Assembly: GCA_016785225.1 (NCBI GenBank)
Contig: JAFBJZ010000449.1
Span: forward strand, 682,001 to 746,000
Direction of reading: 5' to 3'
Length of the DNA stretch: 64,000 nt
Origin: Psettodes erumei
Lineage: Eukaryota; Chordata; Actinopteri; Pleuronectiformes; Psettodidae
Positions 13,926-26,200 of this stretch are shown in pieces. Each line of letters begins with the position of its first letter. The first letter of the stretch is position 1. Below the pieces are notes generated by a model. It was not told where the DNA came from. It saw nothing but the letters and a program-made list of their open reading frames with translations, and did not search any database. A program made the translations under genes and the position numbers.

Positions 13926-14431
13926 TCTCAGGCACACTGAGAAAGCAGATCAGAAACTGCATGTGAAGGCACACTGTATTCATACACACAATACTCAGCA
14001 CAAATATAGTATTCATTGCATCCCTGCAATGCTGCAAAATGACTCACGTGATTCAAACAGATTCAATGGCTGCATGTATGGAAATTTTGTACTGACGCAG
14101 GCAGAGTGGTGCCTGCTTTACTGCAGATTAGAAATATCTGGCTGCAGTCTGCTCAAACAATCCATGGACTGGATTCATGTTACACTAGTGGACACTAGCT
14201 TCTCAGGTTCGGTACTGTGAGTTGCCATACAACTGATAGACAACATAAATAACACACAGCACCAGGACTCATGTCATAACGTAGTACCAGCCTGTTAGAA
14301 ATCATGGCAGAAAGAGCAAGAGACGTCAGCGGACGCTGTAATTATATTCTGGATGGAAGGCACAGAAGGCCACCGCGCTCATCTGTCTCCAGAGCTGACA
14401 TGGAGAAATGAGAGGAGAGAGAAAGAGAGAC

Positions 14432-14433
<2 letters not shown>

Positions 14434-14466
<33 letters not shown>

Positions 14467-14563
14467 CCGCTTCCAGAGCTTTTCTCTGCCTCGTCACTCA
14501 CGTTGACACCTGGAACCGCTCAATCACCTTACCTCGTGGTGGAGGACGAGGAGTGGCAGGAAG

Positions 14564-14608
<45 letters not shown>
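14434..14608 (+). repeat. Two close microsatellites: (GA)n then (TG)n
   Basis: An uninterrupted AG/GA run occupies about 14434-14465 (16 units). A 22-unit TG run occupies 14565-14608 and continues into short GA units to about 14630. Both should be polymorphic in length. Confidence 0.95.
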
Positions 14609-14617
<9 letters not shown>

Positions 14618-16264
14618 TAGAGAAAGAGAGTGGATGACAAGAAGCTTGACAAAATGGATGAAAGGAATGAGGATGAGAGGAGCAGATATGCAGAGAGAGA
14701 GTATGAGTGACAGACTTAGAGCTCTGGAGAAACTGAAGCTGTCATTATATGCTGTACATAAATATAGACACAAACATATATTATGTTATCAATGACTAAA
14801 TCCATTTTACATGGTGATTTATTTATGTGTGACTGGCATATACCCCACCCCCACCCCCTCTTTGAACAGCTTTTGCAATGACTGGAACTTTTTTTTTGGT
14901 CTCCTTATCAGAGTTCGACTTAAATCCAGCTGCACGTAGCTTACTGGATGTCAGATTATCTCTCACCATAACAAGTGTTCCAGCAAAATGCAAATAGGAA
15001 AGGCTACATTTAGCTTCACAACAATGAACAGAAACATTGGGAGCTGAGACGGTTGGCTGCAGAAGAACTGTCTTCCTAAGAGAAGCCTTCTCCTGTGTTT
15101 TTTTTCCCAGGCAGGTCTATATTTCGCACAAGAAAAAGCTGCACCTGCAGCTGAAAGCCAAAGCAGCAGACTTTATTTCTCAATTCATTATTCATTACTC
15201 ATACGAGCTCTATTTTAGAAGTAGCAGGCCCCGCTATATCCCCCTGCTAAAGATACTTCATCCTCAAGCTTATGTGCTGCCATGTATGATGAAAATGAGA
15301 ATGAGAGCCTCCTTTGCAGGAAAGGGGGAAGCAGACAGGACTTTTTCCTGCACATAAATGTGTTGGAATCTTTCTTTTTTGGGGGGTGCTAGAACAGGAA
15401 ATAAGCAGATATAAAGGATGACACACACACACTTTTATGTAAGGCACAAATGCACACATACATGGCATTTCTGGAAGTTATATTTTCTCCCCTTCATTGA
15501 CTCTTTGCTCTTGCCACTGCAACTTTGACAAATTCCCAGATTTATGCTCTTTCGACTAAAACTTTGCCATCGGTGTGAAGCGAATGAATGTCCTGATCTC
15601 ATGCTCAATGACTCCAGTCTTATCACCGTATCTAATAAGAGGGGAAAACAACCCCTGTTATCTTAATCTAGGCAATGACATGCCCTGCGATTCTCAACTA
15701 GTGTGTAAACCTTGCTCAAATTTTTCAGGAAAATCTGCTGATACTTAACATGATGACCTTACAATACGTGTGTGTTAGAGAAACAGAAAAGCGCAACAAT
15801 GCTGTCACAGAAACCTGAGCAGGACTTGGCAGGTTAGAATGAAAGTGTTCAAACCCTGCTTACACTATCACTTCTGCGCAGCTGGCCAACCACAGCATAA
15901 AGTGGTGCTCAGACTCTTAATCGTGTTCTGGGAAAAGAAAATATTGCAAAGGGCTTTCAAGATGCTGTCAAACTAGAGAGGAAAATGATGGTTAAACAAG
16001 TCAATAGCTCAAAATATCTTCATAACAGATAGTCAAAACAGCTGATATTTATTTTCTCCAAAGCTTTGGGGGAGAAAAAGTTTGCTTATATCACACTATA
16101 TCCTTTCATTGTAGGATCCTTATGTTGTGGGCTGCACCTTTTGTTGTTATTACCTCTATAAAAAGCTGGTACATCCCATACTGGCACTTGTAAAGGCAAC
16201 CACTCACACATATACATGTATATTGTCCAGAGAGATTTTTGGATTAGTGCATGACTGTCCCCCA

Positions 16265-16287
16265 TGTGTGTGTGTGTGTGTGTGTGT
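16265..16287 (+). repeat. (TG)n microsatellite
   Basis: About 11 uninterrupted TG units, roughly 380 bp upstream of the first visible iqsec3 exon. Confidence 0.95.
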
Positions 16288-16663
16288 GTATGTAGGCGTG
16301 TGTCACTATGGGCTGTTCTTGTTTTTTCTCATTATCTTTTCTCAAGATTTTGCTGAAATAAATATTTGCTTTTGATTTTTTTTTTCCCCGCTCTTGTACA
16401 CTGTGGTTTCGTTAGCTGTTCTGTGCTTTATATTTTCCTCGTTTTCATTGTCTGTCAGAGTCTAATACAGACAAGAGAGGCAGACAGAACAGAGAAGGTA
16501 GACAGATGAACTGCCCCTCCACAGAGCTGGTAGCAGAGTGAATGACACCATACAAAAAAAGGGTCGACTTCTTACCACTAACCCAGGCAGCCTGGAGAAG
16601 AGGTCAGAGCTCACCACGGATGCAGCAGCAACCTCACTCTGCATTTTCTCCTCCTTTCTGCAG

Positions 16664-17299
16664 CGATGACCTTTCTCCAGGATCGTCTATGGGGGAGGAA
16701 GGGAAGGGAGGAGAGGGGGAGCTGCAGAGTGAGGCCCAGTCACAGCCACAGCCAGAACCACAGCCAGATCCACAGCCCCAGCAACAGCAGCAAGAGACTC
16801 AGCCACAGACTCAGCCACCACAGCCCCAGTCTCAGCCCTATCCACAGACTCAACCTCAGCCCCAGCCCGAAAGCAAACCTCAGCCACAGCCCGAACCCAA
16901 ACCGCAGCCCGTGCCGGAGCCCAAGCCTCAACCTCAACCTCAGGCACAGTCTCAGCCTCAAGTCGAGGCTCCAAATGAGGAGGCAGCACAGGACGCCCCG
17001 AAAGCCCCTTCACCTTGCAGAGAGGAGCAGGCAGCAGGGGAGCAAGAGAATCAAAAGTCGGAAGAACCCGTGGAGGCAAAGAGGAAGCAAGAGGGAGAGG
17101 GGACTGACCAGCATGAGGGAGAGGCAGCTCAGGAGGAAGAGGAGGAGGAGGAGGAAGGGGAGGTGCTAAAGGAGGTGGGGCGGGGAGGAGGGCCAGCCTG
17201 CACCACACGGCCTCGCCCATGAGGGTGCAGCGCAACGGGGCCGGCTCTCACGCTGCCACTTCCGACTATGAGCTCTCGCTTGACCTCAAAAATAAGCAG
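16664..17299 (+). CDS. iqsec3: iqsec3 first visible exon: Gln/Pro-rich and acidic region, ends at the start of the IQ region
   Basis: A strong polypyrimidine tract and CAG precede 16664. The frame beginning at 16665 reads DDLSPGSSMGEEG, then a long run of Gln-Pro pairs (about 16737-16970), a charged Glu/Lys stretch and poly-Glu (about 17135-17160). That frame ends in TGA at 17220-17222. The exon end at 17299 reads SDYELSLDLKNKQ, which is diagnostic IQSEC3, but it lies in a different frame that is open only from about 17115. The donor is GTAGGG at 17300, phase 0. The Gln/Pro part is low complexity, so its exact content is uncertain, but the exon and its 3' boundary are secure. The upstream codon is split 2+1 at the acceptor, so at least one more coding exon precedes it. 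Confidence 0.8.
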
Positions 17300-20200
17300 G
17301 TAGGGTTGTGTGTTGGGGTTGTGGGACAGGGAAGATGGGATGGGTGGGGGTGGTTGGGGGGTTAGAGGTTTGGTGTGTCGTTTGGATGAGGGGAGGGGGA
17401 GGGCAGAAAGTGCAGTGACCTGGCTTGTGTGTTATTGTACGTCTTGTGGTCTGACATGTTTGTGACGTTGAGATTTCTGTCTGGGGAGGAGGACATTTGC
17501 TCTGGAGGAAAGGCTGGTGTTTTCTGAGGCTGTTATTTTTGGCTTCTTTGTCGTATTGTCCAATTGTCCGATTGGCTCTTTTGGGCTACCCAAACTGTGT
17601 AATTCCTTTTCTTCTTCAACATAAACTGTCATCACCATCGCCATGTCATCATTTCAAAATCATCCTCACTTGGTTTTGTCTTTCACTGAATTTGTATGTG
17701 TTCTAAATATATATATAGTCTCCCAAGTGTTTTACTGCTGTGTTGTAATCTTCTGAGAATAGAGCAACTCGTGTACATAAGGTTCAGGGCACTGTGTTGT
17801 TTTGTTAATGATGCATATTTAAACATACACACATAAGGATGATAGAAACACAATGTACAAACATGTTGCACTTGTATTTGTATGAATGAAAGTAATAATT
17901 TGTCTTTCCTTTGCTGCTATATAATACTGATTAAAAGCTCTCATTTCCATGCAGAATAAAAGCATGTGACTGTTATCTCTTCTCATCTTATTACAGCCAG
18001 TAAAACTGATTATGTCCGAAACTGATGTGACCACGAACTGTGACTGTATTAGCACATGCGTCTCCATGTTCTCATGTCTCGTGTTGTTATCATGCTGTTC
18101 CATCAGGTGCTAGGAAATCTTCTGCATTACACTATCTTCTTCATTTCAAGAACCATCAAACATTTGCCATCCATTTTCATTACCATCCATTTAACTGCCA
18201 TTCTTCAGTCCATGGATCTTCGACCAGGTAAGGCAGCAGTCATCAATGTTGAATGACTAAAGCTGGGCGATTTTTATGATGGAGTAATGGTTTCAAGGGG
18301 CACCACACTGTTTTCTGGAGTGCAATATAGTTTCCTCATAGTGAGGAGTATTACGTAAAAACGGTTGGATGTAGTCTCCTGTGGCTGGAGGTGTGAGGCT
18401 TGACAGAAGTGCTTTTTGTTCTTTAGGAAGCATGGAGCATCAGATTAAGCTGCATTATGGGAAATGTAGGACCCAGTGTTGGTTGGACTAAAAGTAGGAT
18501 AAATCTGATTCTACTGCTTCGATTTTCACTGTTCATTTTTTAAATCAGTTTGTGAGTTCCCCAACTGTATGAAAGATCTTTGCTGATTCATTGGAGTCAT
18601 TTTGCTGATTGAAGCGCCTCAAATGAATAGATCTTAAACCACTTTATTTTTTTTTTTTACTTTTAATACCCAAACAATTACTGTCTCAGTAAGCGACAAT
18701 AGAAATTAATAGCTGCTGCAAATGCTTTTTATTAGATACTTCAATATTCATGGATTACAGTTTTCAATAAATGTGTTGCTGATCTTCCTCCCTTAAATCT
18801 TGGCTTCCATTACTGTTACTATCAGTCTGGTGTGGCACACTTGACCACAGTTAATGGATAACCTGCAGAACAATCAGTAACCATAGTCACTCTATTGTTA
18901 AATGTTCCTCAGCCTCAACGCACCACAACTACAGGCTAGGAAGCTAAATTTTATTCAGAGGTGACACAATTGGTGTAATTTGGATCGTATCCCTCTGTGT
19001 CCATATCTTGAATCAAATTCAGTGAATCAAAAGAAACTGCAGAATGAGCTAGAGAAGTGGTGGATGTTTACTAGGATCCATCTTCCAAGCGACAAACTGC
19101 TGAAATTTCGAGCAGGATGGTTGCTTTACTTCACCCTGTCAGCTCCAGTCTCACTCAGGTTTGACTTCATTTCCTCCCTCATCGCTTCCCTAATCGAGAC
19201 TCAAGGTTCTTTCAACCTCTGCCTCCTAAACACGTGTCTCCCGCTCACCTCCATTTTCACTTTTTTAATCTCACATCTGAGAGGCCCCCGTCTTCCGCTA
19301 TCTCCCTGTCAACCGTGCTTGGAGATACGCGATCGGCTAGATTGATCTTCTGTCTGTACAGCTGGGGCTGCAGGGGCTTGACAGATTCTCAGATCAATGT
19401 CAGGGTAATTGGATCTGGGGGGCGATACCTTGATTGTTGGGGAAGAACTTCTGTAGACGCATTCGCTTCGCCCCTTTTCAATGTAAGTGTTCAAAGAATG
19501 TCTTTTTTTTTTACTAAAGTGGTTTAACTCAAGAGAGTAATTAAAATTTAAATATTGTCTTCAATTGGAAAGCTGTCAAATTTTTGCAGTTATATATTTT
19601 CTTTGCCTCACATTGTCAATGTGGATAACCTTTGTTTTACCTGCCTCTCATGGCTGTATTTTCAGTATTAAATAGGTTGTACAGGATCTCATAGATTAAA
19701 ATGTGAAATCCTAAACATGAATTACAGTATTATGCAGTGGCATTTAAGTGACAATGTAGATTCCTTGGAAGGGCTCATTCATTTAAATTGTGACAAGAAG
19801 CACAACAATGGTGTACTTGAGCTAATACATAATAACAGATTTCACATGATAACCCACCATCACCAGTTTACAATAGAGTACAATATCAATGCCTATTGCC
19901 CCATTAGTATCCTTTAAGCACTGTGTAAGTAAATTGTTGTTTCTTGGGCTCATTTGCTATCTGCCTTTTGATTTGTTCTCAGTCTATTTAAGCTCTCTGA
20001 CCCGCATCCTGAGAAACACATCGCTGTGCGTTTCCCCCCGTTTATAAGACACAGTAAAAAGTTCTTCATTAAGTAACTGATGCAGACTGAAAAGCCTTTT
20101 GTTTTACAGGACGATGAAGTGATAGGTGACGAGACATGACTTATAGAGAGACTTCTACTCCTTTAATTGCTGCTAATCTCTGCTTGAACAACTCAAGTGC

Positions 20201-23200
20201 CCAGGAATCAAAAGGCATTTATCTCCTCAAAGTGAAACATTCAGCAGTGGGCAGTTAAGTCTGTCAGCTTGTGTTCACTCATAATTACACTGAAATGTGT
20301 AGGTGACATGCAAGAAATGTCAAACAAGGGGCTGAGATTTTCTTTGCTGCTACACATGAAGAAGTTCAGTGTCTTACAGGCTTTGTCTGTAAATCGCTCA
20401 GGCAAAATGAATAAATAAAAAAAAAGGCAGGGATTAGCAAATGTGATGACATGAGGTTGCTGCTAAGGATTGTAAAAACGTATCATTTTGATGAAGCTGT
20501 ATTTTTTTCCCAAATGAGACTAGTCAGTATAATCCCTCTCAATAATTCCAAATGTGAAAAATATCCTGTGTCAGAGTTAGTCTTGAAGTAAGCACTGACC
20601 TTTCACGGTCAAGGATGTATCAGCAAAAGGCATCTCCATCCTCCTGATGACATCAAGTCTTTTATGCTCACCCTTATTTTATAATACAGTCAGCATTAGT
20701 AATGTCCCACTTTTGCTGTTATATAATCACCTCATTAATCATGCAGATGTTTCTTTGCTGAAAGTCAGTGTGCATGAGCATGAAAGCTAATAATCGCAGC
20801 TTTGCATCTTTCCCCCTATTTCTGCAGCATGCAAGATCCTGATAATCTGCTGCTTTACTTATACACATCAGTCTTTGTTGCATGAATCATTATTTTATTT
20901 CTGATGTTTTTGTGGCACAAATTAATAGAGAAGGCACTATTTAATGTCCATGCAGCTACTATTTAACAGTTCTCATGGCAATCATGGTACATGACTCTAA
21001 ATAGAGTAAATAGAGTAAAGTAGTAAATACAGTGAAACACATTTCTTTTCCAAACCCTGAGGATATTAATATTCTATTGAATATATTTCAAGCCAGAAAA
21101 TCTACCAAATATCAGAATCAGCTGGAGCTCCATCAACTGAACATTATTTGAATTGACTGTATATTAGCTCAGGTTTCTATTATAATGTCACCATTACCTT
21201 CAAATATTAAATCCTTATATATAACAGCATTGTACAACTTTGTTGTGGTTTGTTTTCTGCCCACCCCCACCCATATTTAAAGGGGAACATGAGGTCAGCG
21301 TGTTGCTGACCTGCCTGTCAAAATAAATTTAGACCCCCTGGTGGAACAAAGCAGTACCATCATCGTTCTCTCAAACTACTGCGTCTCTGTAGTAATCTCT
21401 CTCCGTCAGCATCTTGTAAAGTCATCAGAGGTAGAACTGACAGCCCCTTTCTTTGCAACCTGAAAAGATTGTTGTCTAACACTCAGCTTTATGATTCAGC
21501 ACCCAGAAACATTTTACGTAGGTCAACTTCTAATGCTAACATAGCAAGTCACAGTCCACAAGCCTGGTTCTGTCTAAATGGTTGAGTATGCTGTGTTTGT
21601 GATGTCCTCAGAAGACTTATATTATCATAATGATGTGAATAGAAGTTTCTGGAAGTGTTACAATGAAACATGAAATTTAACCAAAATATCTAGTAAATAC
21701 GTTGTACCAGCACATTTCTCACTCCAACACAATCCTAGCATGCCTATTATTAAATCCTGTCTATTTTCCTTATTTTCTTTTTCCTCTGTTCCATGTTCCT
21801 TTACTCCTTCCATCATGTCCCAAGCTTGTCATGGAGACTGTAATTCCATCTGAATGGCAAAGCGTATCAGATACACACCCTGATAAAGAAAACAACGTGA
21901 CCCAAATGCTTTATTCATCAGACCCGACCCAGCTTACAGAGAAGGCGAAACAAACAAGCTCGGCTGCCACGTTTAATCAAAGCGCAGCCTCACTAACGTC
22001 CCTTACTTACATCCAAGGGCACCTCTGCAGCAGGACTCTTTGCAGAACTTATTGATGAGGGACACCTTTCTATGTAATGAGGTTAATCATATCACTTCTG
22101 TCTCTGTCTTTAAAAAATTAAACAAGGTCTATTTTGGTATGCAGTCATGGTGAAATGCAAACCTTGTCATATCAAGAGAGCGCACACTGCAGTCAGAACA
22201 ATCCTGATTAAAAAGTGATGAATGTTTAGACTGAGTTCGACAGAGTTACTGAGAGGTCGCCATCAGCAGATACAGTAAAAGCTCCAAACTGGCGTCCTCT
22301 TTAGGAACCACCTTAATATTCTCCATATGTCTCACTTTGCTCACAGAGGCTCTGCAGTGAAATGTAAATTGAGTAGATAAGATGGATTTTCAGTGTCATT
22401 CCACTTTTCTAAAGAGCTTTGTATGTGATTCCATTCCTCCAATGACAACCAGAGAGGCTGCATCTTGTCGAACTAACCACTTATCACAAATTGCAAACCC
22501 TCCAGGCATCACAGCCTATCAGGGCCCCTTTTGCAGAGTCCATACCAGGTGGCTGGGTGACTTTGTCCAGGGCTGAAGCGAAAAGGAGATTAGTGGTTGA
22601 AAGTCACATTTTTATCCTTTGTGGCCACAGGAACCATTTGCTCAATTGCATTTGAATTTACAGGAGTGATATTTGACTTGGACCAAATTAATCACCCTGA
22701 TACAAGAAGCAGTTCAAATCCTTAAAAGAGCACAAAGCAGGGGAACAACAAGGATATTCGATTTCCTAGAACTAACAATGCTATTGTTAATCTGCATTGC
22801 TACACAGCATATTCAGAAGATGTGTGTTTTTTTCATGTTTGTTAGATGACAGGATGTTAGGCTGCTATTCTTTCAAAGCTCAAACCTCCTCCACACTCGT
22901 GCCCTTGAAGTTAGAACAGAAAAAGAATTATATTCATTGATTTAGTCTGAGTGAATAGGATTTCAGAGTGACTCAAGAAGATAAATGCTTTTTTTCTGGG
23001 CACTTCCACAGATACCCACACCCTGATTGTTCTGGGGAAACTCAATGAGGTTTCATCTAGTGTTTGAGCTGCTGCCAGATGAGGATGGCTATATTACACC
23101 TCTATCTATTTCCCACAGCATTTGAGCAATTTTTCACAGGCAAGATTAATGGCTTGTTCAGTTACAGACAATTTAAAGTTGCGTGGAGGACCTCTCTATG

Positions 23201-26200
23201 GAATTCGCAGAGATTATGAGTTCTATTTGCAGAGGAAATAAACAGTTTGTCCAAATGCCATGAGTCAGCCTTTTACTGTGTCCTCTCAGGCTTTGACCAA
23301 ACTGTATTTAGTACATACACCACAAGGCCAGCTTGCAAAATGCAGTTAGAGCTATATGAGATTATTATTATTTTAATTTAGTATACTTCAATTATCTGAA
23401 TTTAGCCTTGTCCTCTCATAAATTTGACTTTGCAACCTCTTCCATCTCCAGGAAACTGCATTTATTTTCTCACAATTATTCCATTCCTCTTTTACTGCAC
23501 AGCTCATTTTTAACCTATACTCCATCTGTTTTTCTCACACTGCTATTCAACTCATAAACAACATTTATATTTCGTGCATCATAGTGACACAAGAGAATAT
23601 ACAGGGAATGCATGACACCTAACAAATGAAACCATAATACAAAGTATTATGGGAGTCACAAGCAAAGAGTTTGTTTGTGTGTATCAACATGCAGCCAGAT
23701 GACAGTTTTGTTTTTACAGTAATTGCAGGAAGCCCTGAGATGTTATAGGCTGTTGTCTTATTCTTCTGAATTCATTCCCCCAAATCATTATTTCCCTTTT
23801 ATGTCCTTCTTTCCTTATTTTGTAGATCGAAATGTTAGAGCACAAATACGGTGGCCACCTCATCTCCCGCCGTGCTGCCTGCAAGATCCAGACCGCCTTC
23901 CGCCAGTACCAGCTCAGCAAGAACTTTGAGAAGATCCGCAATTCGCTGCTGGAGAGTCGCCTGCCGCGACGCATCTCACTGCGTAAGGTCCGTGTGCAAA
24001 ACACGGAGGGTTTCTCTGCTGAACGGGCCCTGGCAGAAGGCTGTAACTTGGCAGGCATCCCATTGGTGCGCTCACCATCTCTGCCTGCCACAGTTGGTGG
24101 CACCCTGACCGACCTGGAAGACTCCTTCACCGAACAGGTCCAGTCACTGGCAAAGTCCATAGACGATGCACTCAGCAACTGGAGCCTGAAGACCATGTGT
24201 TCACTACAAGAAGGAGGCACTTATCAGTTCAGTGCCGACTCTTTCAGTGCAGCGGCAGCAGCTGCTGCAGGAGTTGGAGGTGGGGGTGAAGGAGGTAGTG
24301 CGGGAGAGTCAACAATTCATCGAGGCCCAGTGGACCCAAGTGACCTGTCGCTAAGTGCAAGTAAGCTGATGATGGCATTTCGAGATGTGACAGTGCAAAT
24401 CGACAGCCAGAACTTCTGCGTTTCATCCTCTGTCATGGAATCGTCCACTTCTGTCACCCTTGGTAGCTGCGTCCAACAAGAAGGAGCCTCCACCACTGTT
24501 ACAACCACTTCCACAACAACAAACTTCACACCAGTCTCTGTCCCACTTGTTCCCTCACAAGAACCCCCACCTCCTCCTGCAGAGCTCCCAGCTGAACCCA
24601 TAGATCCCCCTCCACCCCCCCAAGAACCCCCACCACCCCCAGAAATAGAGATAGAAGGAGGCGAGCAGGATATTGAATTCCCTGCTCCTCCTCCAAGTGA
24701 AGAAGAGCTAGAGGATCAACCTCCCCTAACCCCTCTAGAAAATATGGCTGCCCCTTGCAGCCCGGAGAAGATTGTGGTGGTAGCCCCACCACCCACAGAA
24801 TCCCCTCAAGCTCCTCCAGCACAGGAGACTGCACCGTTGGGGGGCTCTCCTCTGGTAGAGCCTTTGGGAGTTAAGAGATGTGGCTCTGAGACGGCAGATA
24901 ACAGCTCAGAGCAGATGAGCAGCAGCAGTACTTCTACAGAGGCACGCTCCACATCTGAGGCCTCATCCAAGGAGGCACTGCAGGCTATGATCCTCAGCCT
25001 GCCACGCTACCACTGTGAGAACCCTGCCAGCTGTAAATCACCCACGTTGTCCACTGATGTCATGCGAAAACGCCTCTACCGCATTGGCCTCAACCTCTTC
25101 AATGTGTGAGTAGACACTGCATTTTCATTCCTTTGTGATTCTAAATGCATTTAAACCAGACTATTCTGTGTTATTATTTCTGAATAATTGCTGACTGCTT
25201 AGCCATGATTAACTACACTGAAACACACAATGAATGGTCCCAAAGAGATTTGGGCAAGACAGAAGAGTGCTTTTTGGTCTGGTAATTTGTTTTTCTCAAT
25301 TAAGTTTTAGAAGAGTGAAATGCTACTCTTGTCTTCCTTCTCGCCAAATAGTATGGTACCCCTGAGTGGGATTTATTTTTTTGCACACACAAACATATGA
25401 ACTTGATGTTTAATCCCCTCATCGCAATTGGGAGCTGTCATTTTAACTTAAAAGTGCTGGCGTTATCAGCAAATTAAGGTCCAGTAATGTGATTGTTCTA
25501 CTTGTGAGGTTTTTAAATTCATTAATATTCAAATCTGTTTATACAGACATTGATGAAAATTTGTCATTATCATTACAAAGCTTGAAAGAAAAAGGACATA
25601 TTGGAAAGAGTAGAATACTTTATATCCAGTTAAATTTATGACAGTCTGCACCTCATGCCCTACTCTAGGTGTACATAAAATTTGATGGGGCCCGCTGGAC
25701 TCAAAAGAGCAAAGACTAGCAGTTTCCTCACACGTCCCCATTGTGCTGAAAGAACAAACAATATGAAGCCCGAGTCCCAAGTTAGATCTGAGGTGTCTTA
25801 TTTTTTTCAGAAAGATAAAGCAGCACAGGGGCAAAAAGAGATGGGGATGAATTATTTAGACTGGGAAGTGTGTGAAGATTGATTTGTGAGAGGAAAGGAG
25901 TCACTTGAGGGAAATTTGAGTAGCTACTTGGCCGAGAGACTTGGGGATAACCTAACATGGGTTATACAGCCAGACATGGTGGAAACGACAGTAAGCTAAG
26001 CCCCTTGCCCTGTAGCTACTGTTGCTATGCCTGTCAAGGTTTTAATTTAGCACATGCAGTTTACTGTAATAACATAGGCAGATTTACACGAAAGTAATAC
26101 TGTAGGTCTTTCATATCTGACAAAACCATGTGTCTCACACTACTGCTAGCTAGCCCTAGTTGTTGCTGACAGGTTTTATTAGCTGTAGCTAAACCAGCTA

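Larger units (their letters stand above)
1..16663 (+). other. iqsec3 5' intronic (or upstream) sequence; no coding exon recognised
   Basis: I saw no coding exon in this 16.6 kb on either strand. The conserved IQSEC3 N-terminal coiled-coil segment was not found, so the first coding exon(s) should lie upstream of the window. Visible content: a complete hAT-like MITE (3659-3870), copies of interspersed repeats (about 5250-5560, 8985-9200, 11205-11325, 13735-13925), microsatellites (about 4376-4394, 5942-5961, 14434-14465, 14565-14608, 16265-16287), and otherwise unremarkable AT-rich sequence. An unrecognised short 5' exon cannot be excluded. Confidence 0.7.

Noticed and set aside
14353..14773. 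Open frames on both strands over the GA and TG microsatellites (Arg-Glu and Cys-Val or Thr-His repeats)
   Set aside because: These are translations of dinucleotide repeats only.
16687..17235. A 182-codon open frame on the - strand opposite the Gln/Pro exon, rich in Leu, Val, Ala and Pro
   Set aside because: It is the complement of the CAG/CCN repeat and poly-Glu tract. Its composition follows from the repeat, and no domain or start context supports it.
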